A stretch of DNA of 64,000 nucleotides from positions 21,247,483-21,311,482 of the forward strand of contig CP092884.1 in the NCBI GenBank assembly GCA_030710605.1. The letters run 5' to 3'. Origin of the DNA: Cordylochernes scorpioides. Taxonomy: Eukaryota > Arthropoda > Arachnida > Pseudoscorpiones > Chernetidae. Position numbers and translations under genes: made by a program. Numbering within the stretch: position 1 is the first letter of the stretch; each line of letters begins with the position of its first letter. The notes under the pieces are model-generated. The model made no database searches and was not told the DNA's origin. It saw only the letters and a program-made list of their open reading frames with translations. This document shows, in pieces, positions 55,860-64,000 of this stretch.

Positions 55860-57187
55860 CGTCAGTCTTAAGAACTAGTACTATGGCCAGGGATATTTTC
55901 AGGTGTCTGCGGTGGATGTCTTCTTTCAGTTGAGATATCTTCTTCATGAGGACTTGGCAGGTCTATATTTACGTCAATGTAGTTTTTTATTTCCACTGTG
56001 GTCGGCAAGGGAGAATTTTATAAATTTGCGGCCTTACCTCCCATATGGTCTATCATTTAGTTTTAATGGCAGGGCGTCCAGCTAGATCTTCTAGCAGGTG
56101 AGAAATGTTGTCTGTTTCGACCGGGATATGAGGTAGGGCTTCGGTAGTGAGTGAAATTTTTCCTCGATGATTCATCATTGGGCTCCTGAGATTCGGCTCG
56201 AAAGTTGTAGAATACCATTGCGTCTTGCTTTCTTTGGAAATATTCCTTTCTCCTTTCCTCATTGTGTCTCTTCCTGTCACGGCAATAGCGGACGACGTGA
56301 CCTGGGCGTCCACAGTAGAAACAGATTGGCCTTCCCTCAGTTGTCTGCCATTCATTGGTGTCGCGTCTTCTTCCTTGTTTCTGATATTGAGATGTAGGAT
56401 AGGGAGTACTAGGTTGAGCCTCAAATTTAGGATTTGATACCGGCCTGGGTGCTTGAGGGGGACTTATTGTAGGTTCTGATATAGGCGCCAAGGTCTTTAT
56501 GATCTCTTCCCTCACTAAATCTTCATTGGCAGCGATTTTAGGCTCCTCTTGAGGAGAGTGCAATGCTTGCTGTATCTCCTCGCAGACAATTTTTCGGATC
56601 AGCGATGACAGATCTTCTTCATCATCCTGGTCACAGAGAGAGGCTACATTGGTAGGTGCTCGTACCTGGTTGGGGTAACTCGCCTACAATGGAGCGCTTC
56701 GACACAGCGACATTCTGCAATGAATTGCTCGGTTTTCTGTACATCCCTCAGTAGGAGTGCTTGATAAAGCTCCTCAGCTATCCCCTTCATGAGATGGGAG
56801 ATTTTATCTGCCTCGCTCATTTGAGGATCAACCTTTTTGCACAAGCACAGATACTCTCACCTTTCAATTGTGCCCGTGTTTCAAGTTTCTTAACCGCTTT
56901 TAATTTTGAATTTTCTTTTTTTCCAAACACATTCTCTAATTGAGATGTGAATTCCTTCCAAGTCTGGATGCTTTCTTCGTTGTTCTCAAACCATGTTAGA
57001 GCAGTTCCAGACAGATGAAAATAAACTTTAGTAAGACGAAGGGTTCCGTCCCAATGGTTGTACTTTGCCACACGTGCATACCCTTTTAACCATTTTTGGA
57101 GATCTTCACCATCCTCCCCGGAGAAAATGGAAGGGTTCCTTGGCAGATGTTGAACAACATAGTTGCTTACCTGGGTACCTTCCATCT
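55860..57187 (-). pseudogene. Gypsy gag pseudogene with Pol remnant
   Basis: Starts MEGTQVSNYVVQHLPRNPSI at about 57187 and follows the Gag at 23750 closely (FENNEESIQTWKEFTSQLEN, LMKGIAEELYQALLLRDVQK). A small deletion and frameshift after LKGES (about 56850) breaks it. The frame resumes to the knuckle CFYCGRPGHVVRYC (about 56300) and continues to HMGGKAANL, NSPLPTTVEIKNYIDVN. It then jumps to an acidic Pro-rich tail (PHEEDISTERRHPPQTPENI). RT, RNase H and integrase are deleted, at a junction different from that of the 23425 element. Confidence 0.78.
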
Positions 57188-57194
57188 TTACATT

Positions 57195-57495
57195 TGTGGC
57201 GACTACACTTTGCTTCAGCGAGCGCGAACTGGGACAAAGCTCCACTACACACACGGGGCAGTGGACGGCCTCGGCAACCACGAGCGTCAACCTGACTACG
57301 CATGCGCGTGGGGCGTCTTCCGACACTTGATCTGGCACGCGTGATAAACAACAAGGACTGCTCCAACGGCCGTTACTTCAGCTGTTACTTCTTTTCTCTT
57401 TATATATTTCTGGCTTTAAATAAATTAATTTTAATTATAATTTTATCAGCGGCCTTTCCACAAGCCACACCAACATATCACGCAACCATCCTACA
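57195..57495 (+). repeat. 5' LTR of the plus-strand Gypsy element and PBS
   Basis: Begins TGTGGCGACTACACTTTGC and ends ATCCTACA. CpG-rich 5' half with GCATGCGCG; AAATAAATTAAT near 57418. Followed by TTGGTGAGCCGGACGTGA (57500-57517), a PBS-like stretch. Confidence 0.75.
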
Positions 57496-57596
57496 AAAAT
57501 TGGTGAGCCGGACGTGATGCAAAAGTTATTTTAATCACACTTCTATATTTTTTTATTATTATTATTTCATCCACGAAACTTTCAACAGCCCCAGAA

Positions 57597-58416
57597 TGCA
57601 AGATGCAACTACGGACCCTCTGGAAGGGCCAACATCCACGGCACCCTCCCAAATATCAAGAATTGGCTTTCCGTGCACCACCATTCTGGCCCAACGACGT
57701 TGAACTGTGGATAAGCCAGCTAGAAGCCGCTTTCGGTCTAGCCAAGATCTCCCGCGACGAAACTAAATTCCAAGCAACGGTAACGAGCCTAGACCAGCCA
57801 ACCCTTACTTACGTCGCGGACATCGTAACCCCCCCCCCCCCCACCCTCTGGTAAATACGATGCGCTGAAAGCACGCCTTCTCCAACGACTCGGTCAATCA
57901 AAACAAACTAAAATCTTACAGGTTCTGGATGGGCGTCCCATGGGAGATCAGAAGCCATCAACAGTCCTAGCCGAGATGCAACATCAGGCGGGAAGAAATT
58001 TCTCCGATACAGTACTGAAAATGCTGTGGACTCAACGCCTACCTCAGGACATAAGGGCCGCTCTCGCAGCATCCTCTGAAACAAGTTTGAGTAAGCTGGC
58101 GGAAATGGCAGACAACATACACGAAGCCATACTGCCAACGGTCTCAGCAGTGGACCAACCAAGCACAAGTGATAGTGCGGAAGCCCACCAACAGCTGATG
58201 ACGCAAATCCAAGACCTGCATATGCAAATCAAAGCTTTGAAGTCATCCATGGACACCCCACACAATCGCTATCCGAACACTAGGTACCCGACCTACAACA
58301 AAAAAAGAAACGCAGGAACTTGCTGGTACCATATGAAGTTTGGAGCGCAAGCTAGGAAGTGCCTTCAACCATGCAACTTCAAGGTCCAGGGAAACGAATA
58401 CGCCCGCCGTCAGTAG
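57597..58416 (+). pseudogene. Gypsy Gag, frameshifted
   Basis: Capsid-like sequence APPFWPNDVELWISQLEAAF, QATVTSLDQPTLTYVADIVT in one frame (57603-57830). A 14-base C run (57829-57842) shifts the frame to KYDALKARLLQRLGQSKQTK, MGDQKPSTVLAEMQHQAG, MLWTQRLPQDIRAALAASSE (57846-58110). It ends with the CCHC-like CWYHMKFGAQARKC near 58322. This matches the Gag of arthropod Gypsy elements of the type with a PPF(W) start. Dead as one frame unless the C run allows slippage. Confidence 0.82.
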
Positions 58417-58419
58417 GAG

Positions 58420-58890
58420 CCACTGACGGCGCAGGCCTTACTCGCCGGCTCTTCATTACGGATCGACGCAGCGCCTATTTGTTTTTGGTCGACACTGGAG
58501 ACGAAGTCTCAGTGATTCCACCACCAGTAAAAAACGCTAGGCCCTCGCACAGGCAGCTTTTCGCAGCTAACGGATCTATCATCCACACTTACGAGGAACG
58601 ACGTCTTGAGTCTCGGACTCGGACGATTATTCCGTTGGCCTTTCATCATAGCCGACGTCGGCATGTCCATCATCGGCGCAGACTTTCTCCGACATTACGG
58701 GCTGACAGTAGACCTGCGGAATCACCGGCTGAACGACCCAGTATCTTCACTCCATTGGACAAGTTTCTCCTTCCCCCGCTGTTAGCATTTACCTTACAAT
58801 CGCCAATTCGCCTTACTCCAGGATACTCAGACAATTCCCAGAGCTCACTAGTCAGAATCTTGTAAAAAGCCCTCCCGTCACTCAGTGACT
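58420..58890 (+). pseudogene. Gypsy aspartic protease and linker, frameshifted
   Basis: RRLFITDRRSAYLFLVDTGD puts the active-site DTG at about 58485-58500. After a frame change near 58590 another frame gives the flap-to-C-terminal part (ADVGMSIIGADFLRHYGLTV, about 58650-58710). SVTHHIVTTTAPV (about 58880-58915) is the linker that normally precedes RT. Confidence 0.7.
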
Positions 58891-59367
58891 CATCATATCG
58901 TCACAACAACTGCCCCGGTGACTACAGTCCAGAGCGTTGAAGACACCAACTCAAGCTTCAACTTGCTTTCTCCCACCAGCTCTCTGAGTAACTCTTCATC
59001 CCTGGACTCCTCATCGTTCTGCTCCAACCTTCCTTCAAACACCATCTCCCGCCCCCCTGCAACTGTTTTCTCCACCCCAGTGCACAGTGACAATCCTTTG
59101 CCCCAGCAGCCGCCGTCTCATGAAGAGCCCTTGCCTCCATCCTGCGAGCAGAAACATCCACTCTTCCTAGAAAAAACCAATAACGCTGCTGCAACGACTC
59201 CTCTCCACCCGCAGCCCGCCCAAACTTCGGTACCACAACCTCTCCAACCTCAAAACACTCTCCAACAGTCATTACCTCCCATTGAATCAAGAGTCACTAC
59301 TTCCCCTGGTCTCGTGGTCCGGTCCAGGAAGGTCATGATGTTCGGGGTCTCGCCAGGCCGGTTGTAG
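58885..59367 (+). CDS. Ser/Pro-rich tail of the deleted Gypsy element
   Basis: A 160-codon frame rich in Ser, Pro, Thr and Gln, beginning in the pre-RT linker and ending TTSPGLVVRSRKVMMFGVSP, similar to the extreme C-terminus of Gypsy polyproteins (basic TRSGR-like block). The low-complexity part probably belongs to the post-integrase region, joined after deletion of RT, RNase H and integrase. No enzymatic domain remains; expression is doubtful. Confidence 0.4.
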   Translation: MTHHIVTTTAPVTTVQSVEDTNSSFNLLSPTSSLSNSSSLDSSSFCSNLPSNTISRPPATVFSTPVHSDNPLPQQPPSHEEPLPPSCEQKHPLFLEKTNNAAATTPLHPQPAQTSVPQPLQPQNTLQQSLPPIESRVTTSPGLVVRSRKVMMFGVSPGRL

Positions 59368-60380
59368 GAGGGGATGGAGCTGTAGCTAAGGCAGGACATG
59401 TTAAACAATTCCGTCACGGTGTATTCCGATCGAGAGACTAAAGATAACTGCATGTTGTATTTAACCATTGCCACGGAACGGTGGTCAATGGTCAAATACA
59501 ATTTATACCCATCATCTCTGTAGTGCCGTTTCTCTGATTAATAAAAATTTAAAAAAATAAATAAAAAATTAAAATAATTTGTACTGCTCCCGTGTACCAT
59601 CGTTGGCTACTTGTTGACACACAACAATATCCTGACCACGTTCACATGAAAAATAAAAAAATAAAAGTTCACATGAACATTTCTAGTGGCAGAGCACCAT
59701 CTGATGGAGCAAAAATAAACGAAATGTTTATGTAACTTGTTCTGTGATATTTGGCCAACCCAAATTTTTTGTTTTTAATATCAACACCTGACCTTTTTTA
59801 TATTTTATACTATTTTTCACAAATATATGTGTGTGAAAAAGAAAGAAAAAGGCCAGGGGTTGATATTAAAATTTAAAAAGGGAATATTCTGGCTGCTCAA
59901 GTGAGTATTTTAGATGGCAGAGCACCATCTAGTGGAACAAATATCAACTAAATGTTGATTCAAGTTTATTCCAGAATATTTGGCCAACCCATTTTCATTA
60001 TAAATCAAGAAAACCAACCTTATAAGTGTTTTAGGCTATTGGCGCTCGTCAGCGTGGTGCAGGCTGCTGTACCTCAACAACCAAAAAATATGATCCAAGA
60101 TGCTTCCTAAAGAATCAATAAATGGGTAGTTAAGGTCAAATTTGCATTAATATTTAAATTTTGAATAATGAGCAATCCATATACATGGTAGGATCAAGAA
60201 GTTCTCAAACTTTAAAAAAAATAAAATATAAAACAACTTTTGAAAAATGTAAAATCAATTTTACTGTAAAGAACAAAGTCAAAACAATAATTTAATTTGG
60301 CAACGCCAGTAAATGCGCATGCATAGTTTTCATTTTAGGCATATTTTGTTGTAAGTATTTAGCTTGCGTCGGTTTCTGCA
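59368..60380. other. Intergenic repeats, no gene
   Basis: Two related phrases (TGGCAGAGCACCATCTGATGG at 59689 and TGGCAGAGCACCATCTAGTGG at 59915) mark a duplicated repeat. A decayed family-2 hammerhead-like repeat lies at about 60000-60110 (minus; CTGACGAGCGCCAATAGCC). Confidence 0.5.
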
Positions 60381-61435
60381 ATGTCATCATTTGAGCAAAG
60401 GGCAAATATTAAATTTTGTGTAAAATTAAAAAAAGTCTTTTACAAAGACATTAGCATTAATGCATGAAGCTTATGAAGAGGAAAAATTTTCATGAACGCA
60501 GGTTTATTTTTGGTATAAACATTTTAAAGATGGCTGTAGGAGCATCGCAGATGATTCAAGTCAGGTTGGCCATTGATGTCAACAACGGATCGCAATATTG
60601 GACAGGTACGTGATTTAATTGTTGCTGATAGAAAAATTACTATTGATAATATATCAGAAATACTTGGAATTTCGTATGGTAGTTGCCAAAAAATTATTGG
60701 TGAACATTTAAATATGAAAAAACTTTGTGGTTATTTTGTCCCACGAAATTTAACAGATCAACAAAGAAAAAACAGATTATCAATTTGCAAAGATTTTGTT
60801 TGAAACTGCAAATAATGATTCTGATTTTTTTAAAACAATAATAACTGGTGATGAAACATGGTGCTTTCTTTTTGATCCACAAACCAAAAAACAATCACTC
60901 GAATGGCACACACCAAGTTCTCCTAGGAAGAGGAAAGTTCATCTTGACAAGTCCAAAGGAAAATTAATGCTTGTAGTGTTTTTCGATTATCAAGGACTTG
61001 TCTATTATAAATTTATTAAAGAGGGGTTACTATTAATTAAACAGGAATACAAAGAAATACTTGTGCGTCTTCGTGATGCCCTAAGAAGAAAGAGAAACCA
61101 ACTCTTTATATCAAAACAGTGGAAATTGCTACATGATAATGCCCCTGCTCAGAGCCATTATTGTTCAAGACTATTTAGCCAAACACTCTGTATCTGTCTT
61201 GCCGCATCCTCCTTACTCTTCTGAAATCGCCCCATGTGATTTCTGCTTTCCAAAACTTAAAATGACATTAAAAGGGAGACGCTTTTCATCGTCATCAGAA
61301 GTAATTGAAAATGCGACAGTGGAGCTAAACAAGCTTAGAAAAATTGACTTTGAACTAGCATTTCAACAGCTTTTTTCATGCTGGAAAAAATGTGTAGATA
61401 ACCAAGGCTCCTATTTTGAAAAATTTGATGTTTAA
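60381..61435 (+). pseudogene. mariner-type transposase, frameshifted
   Basis: MSSFEQRANIKFCVKLKK starts the helix-turn-helix domain, with frame breaks before 60573. A clean block follows (MSTTDRNIGQVRDLIVADRK ... LTDQQRKNRLSICKDF). Then DFFKTIITGDETWCFLFDP gives the first Asp (about 60850), WKLLHDNAPAQSH the second (about 61135), and after a further shift SSEIAPCDFCFPKLKMTLKG the third (about 61232), consistent with a DDD transposase of the mariner group. At least three frame changes make it non-functional. Terminal inverted repeats were not identified with confidence. Confidence 0.85.
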
Positions 61436-61449
61436 ATTACTATACTATG

Positions 61450-61700
61450 AATAAATAACACTGGTCAACAAGATTTTTGCACAAGAGAACCTGATTATGT
61501 TTCTAGTGTAACTTTTCATGCTGAACTCAAAAATCTAATCAGAAATTTCCCATCACCTATGGTTTTTGCGTGACGGTCTTTTTTTAGTATTGGGATAAAT
61601 ACAGTAAAAAATGCAAACAATGTTACGTAAGCAGTTTTGCATAACCCTTATTACATTACACTGGTTTATCAAAAATATTTTTCTTTGTCCACAAAGAAAT
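61450..61700. repeat. CACTGG-type direct repeats next to the Cys-rich family copy
   Basis: ACACTGGTCAACAAGATTTTT (about 61460, first 20 bases relevant) and ACACTGGTTTATCAAAAATA (about 61657) are similar and lie on the 3' side of the gene pair at 61852-63439. They could be the element's end or an internal repeat; no inverted partner is visible upstream. Confidence 0.3.
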
Positions 61701-61851
61701 AACATCTTATCTACATGTCCTGAATCCAAATATACCATTAGTTTTTTTTCTATTACGCAATATTTCTGAGATACACCTACTTGAAATTTGGAAATATATA
61801 ATTTGGAAATATATGTTAATATATAGGCATATATGAACGAAACATATTTAT

Positions 61852-62553
61852 TTATTGAAAAGCAGTGACAGTGGATTTTCTTTTATACTTTGCTTGTGGT
61901 AGATCCCTCTTGAGTGTCCAGCAGTAGTCGACAAGCATAGCGGGACTCCATTTACCTTGGTACCGCTTCTCCATGCTTGATATATCTTGATGAAACCTCT
62001 CACCATGCTCATCGCTAACTGCGCAAAGATTGTCTGGAAAGAAATCTAGATGTGAATGCAGGAAATGGATCTTGAGGGACATGTTACATCCCAGTGCCTT
62101 GTAGGAAAGCAACAGATCATTAACTATGTCTCGGTAATTTTCAACCTTGACACTTCCTAAGAAGTTTTTGCAAACGTTTCTAAAGGAATTCCATGCTGCT
62201 GCTTCAACTTCATTCAAACTATTTTGAAAATTTCCATCCTGCTGCAATTCTCGAATCTGAGGTCCAACGAAAATGCCTTCTTTAATCTTCGCTTCACTTA
62301 TACTAGAAAATTTTTGTTTTAGGTAGGCAAATCCACTGGCATTTCGATCCATTGCCTTGACAAAGTTCTTCATTAATCCCAGTTTAATATGTAATGGTGG
62401 TAAGTAAATATTTTCTGAATCGATCAGGGGTAGATTTGCAATATTTTTATATCCTGGAGTAAAGATTTTACAGTTTGGCCAGATTTTTTTAATGTAATGC
62501 CTTTCCCTATCTCTGCTATCCCACTCACACAGAAAACAACAAATATCATTCAT
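61852..62553 (-). pseudogene. Cys-rich arthropod multi-copy protein, C-terminal half
   Basis: 233 codons from CCFLCEWDSRDRERHYIKKI through YLPPLHIKLGLMKNFVKAMD, IFVGPQIRELQQDG and LSYKALGCNMSLKIHFLHSH to DEHGERFHQDISSMEKRYQG and WTLKRDLPQAKYKRKS. It matches the C-terminal half of an uncharacterised protein family that I know from many arthropod genomes, usually in many copies. The conserved Glu/His cluster DEHGERFH (about residue 179) could be the last acidic residue of an RNase H-like (DDE) fold; that is inference. It overlaps the upstream half by 8 bases in another frame, showing that this copy is broken. Confidence 0.7.
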
Positions 62554-63439
62554 ATTCTATCTTTTTCAAAAGCAGTTTCATGTTTTCGTAAATCTCTTTC
62601 ATGTTGGATGCATGTGCTATTGGCACTGATGGGAACTTATTTCCATTGTGAAGGAGAACAGCTTTCATACTAATTTTTGAAGAATCAATGAATAAACGCC
62701 ACTCTTCTGTATCATGGTCATGACCAAGCGCTTCCATTAGACTAACAACATCATTGCAATATACTAAATCATTCTCTTGTGAAAAGAAGTCTTGAAATTC
62801 ATCTTGACACTTGCGAAAAAAGCATACTTTTGTGCCTTTATGCAGCAGATTCCAGCCTTTTAACCTAGAGCCTAAAAGTTCACTCTGTTTTTTGGATAAA
62901 TCTAAATCACGTACAAGGTCGTTCAAATCTCCTTGGGTTAATAAATGAGGTTCAGATAAAGCACCTGCTTCAAAATTTGTGTCATCCCACTGTTGCTCTC
63001 GTCTATCTGAATCATCGTCACTAAATATTACATTTTCAGGAGGCTGTGGAACAGGTAAAATATCACTATGAGGAACCGGTCTCATAGCAGAAGGCAAATC
63101 TGGATATTCAACTGTATGTCTTGATTTGGATGTAATACCTGTAGTCTTTGTCAAACAAAAATAACAGTCTGAAGAATGGTCTTTAGGTTCCCTCCATATC
63201 ATTGGAACCGCAAAAGGCATATGACCTTCACCTTTAATCCACCCTGTAAGATGTCGAACACAAATTACACAACAATGGTGAGGAGCCCAAGTCTTATCTT
63301 GGTCACCGCCTTTAAAGCCAAAATAAAGTTCATAGCACTTTTTGATGAGCGGTGTAAAGTTTCGCCTTTGAACTTTGAAAGTTAATTCCCCACAAATATT
63401 ACAGAAAATATCAGGAATATTAATGCAACGCCTCGGCAT
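62546..63439 (-). pseudogene. Cys-rich arthropod multi-copy protein, N-terminal half
   Basis: 297 codons. Begins MPRRCINIPDIFCNICGE, followed by HHCCVICVRHLTGWIKG and CYFCLTKTTGITSKS, giving several CxxC pairs likely to bind zinc (residues ~5-20, 50-65, 88-92). Then an acidic linker, LLTQGDLNDLVRDLDLSKKQ, LLGSRLKGWNLL and WRLFIDSSKISMKAVLLHNG (D near residue 250, a candidate catalytic Asp). It stops at KKIEYE. In intact relatives, as I recall them, about 25 residues including an acidic GDLKV-like motif follow before CCFLCEW; here they are missing and the frame is lost. Confidence 0.7.
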
Positions 63440-63660
63440 ATTGACACAGTCTAGTGCACACGATTTATAAAAGCAAATCGATAGAGAAGAATAAACTAAT
63501 CACTTCAAATTTACCTGTCACTTCTGCTGCAAATCTATTAAACAAATCGTTAGGTTCAATTTAAATATATATATTAAAACTGTTAATGAGCAAATAGCAT
63601 TACAGAGCTTGTCGTTATTTTTGAGTTGAAAGCAAAACAGATTATAATATTATATAATAA

Positions 63661-63942
63661 CTAGCGGATGTACCCGGCTTCGCCCGAGGTTTTACCCGAG
63701 TAAAGGTTTGTCTAACGAACATTTGTTAAAACAATTCTCTATAAACTTATTTTAAAAAAAAAGATATATTTTGATAATTTGGAACTCGTAAATTTGAATC
63801 TCTCGATAAAGTGAACATTTTTTCCCGGTCCCTGTGTGCCGTGTCATCCTGAATTTTGTCTTTCCTGATTTTCTACATTCCAAAATCATCGTTTTATCTA
63901 GTGAACATTTTTTCCCGGTCCCTTGAACATTTGTTAAAACAA
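63661..63942 (-). repeat. Helitron 3' end, minus strand
   Basis: CTAGCGGATGTACCCGGC...GCCCGAGG reads on the minus strand as a GC hairpin followed by CATCCGCTAG, then T. Matches the end at 47253. A direct repeat (GTGAACATTTTTTCCCGGTC at about 63811 and 63901) lies inside. Confidence 0.65.
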
Positions 63943-64000
63943 TCTATATATATATAATTGAATGTCTGTCTGTGTGTGTGTTGTGTGTGTGTCCTCTATG
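63943..64000 (+). mobile_element. Helitron 5' end, runs off the window
   Basis: TCTATATATATATAATTGAA TGTCTGTCTGTG (after A) is the TC start with the AT stretch and TGTCTGT block seen in the copies at 36589 and 31330. A GT microsatellite follows. Confidence 0.6.

Larger units (their letters stand above)
55561..57194 (-). mobile_element. Gypsy element (minus), 5' end lost, Pol deleted
   Basis: 3' LTR 55561-55805 (minus strand TGACGAAGAAATAATTTATT ... CTACGCTACA) is a diverged copy of the LTR at 23425. The interior has a broken gag and a short tail. The 5' LTR is absent because another Gypsy element begins at 57195 on the opposite strand. Confidence 0.82.
57195..59367 (+). mobile_element. Gypsy element (plus) lacking RT to integrase; no 3' LTR found
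   Basis: LTR 57195-57495, PBS, gag, protease and a linker are followed directly by a Ser/Pro-rich C-terminal tail. Inserted into or joined with the minus-strand Gypsy element at 57194/57195. No second LTR or target duplication was found downstream, so the copy is truncated. Confidence 0.75.

Overview
The window is AT-rich eukaryotic DNA from an animal with a large, transposon-filled genome. An arthropod is the best guess. The evidence is a metazoan SIRT2-type sirtuin split over at least eleven exons, Copia, BEL/Pao and Gypsy elements of arthropod type, mariner, pogo and Helitron elements, a tRNA-derived SINE, a degenerate CCTAA array resembling the arthropod telomere repeat, and a decayed copy of a Cys-rich multi-copy protein family that I know from arthropods. 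A chelicerate or crustacean would fit, but the species cannot be fixed from the sequence. No bacterial features were seen.

Layout. 1-2412: 5' part of a Copia element (minus strand) with an open Gag-Pol frame running off the left edge, its primer-binding site and LTR. 2413-6480: a ~157-bp satellite, split by a second, complete but RT-less Copia element (2817-5881) with identical 209-bp LTRs and a CACAC target duplication. 6790-7680: a 331-bp tandem repeat. 8934-12671: a complete, internally deleted BEL/Pao element with several tandem arrays and a gag frame interrupted by one TGA. 13-23 kb: a CpG-rich promoter-like island, degenerate arrays, and a near-perfect 735-bp inverted repeat (17713-18447). 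23425-25645: a complete Gypsy element with Gag but almost no Pol. 27.6-28.1 kb: a LINE ORF1 relic. 30-44 kb: a patchwork of Helitrons (one holding a tRNA-Gly-like gene), SINEs, pogo-type MITEs and elements, fold-backs, and a repeat family whose core resembles a hammerhead ribozyme.

44228-54830: the SIRT2-like gene on the plus strand, its introns full of the same repeats. 54956-55070: a probable terminal exon of an unidentified gene on the minus strand, tail to tail with SIRT2. 55561-59367: a Gypsy element (minus) interrupted by another Gypsy element (plus), both lacking reverse transcriptase. 60381-61435: mariner transposase pseudogene. 61852-63439: decayed copy of the arthropod Cys-rich, possibly DDE-type protein family. 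The right edge holds two Helitron ends.

The only confidently active host locus is SIRT2, an NAD-dependent lysine deacetylase with NAD-binding, catalytic-His and zinc-Cys motifs intact. The most unusual signals are: (i) two Copia elements that appear to prime from the anticodon arms of two different methionine tRNAs; (ii) five RT-less LTR derivatives that keep at least part of gag; (iii) dispersed hammerhead-like cores; (iv) large palindromes that could give double-stranded RNA; and (v) a tRNA gene inside a Helitron.
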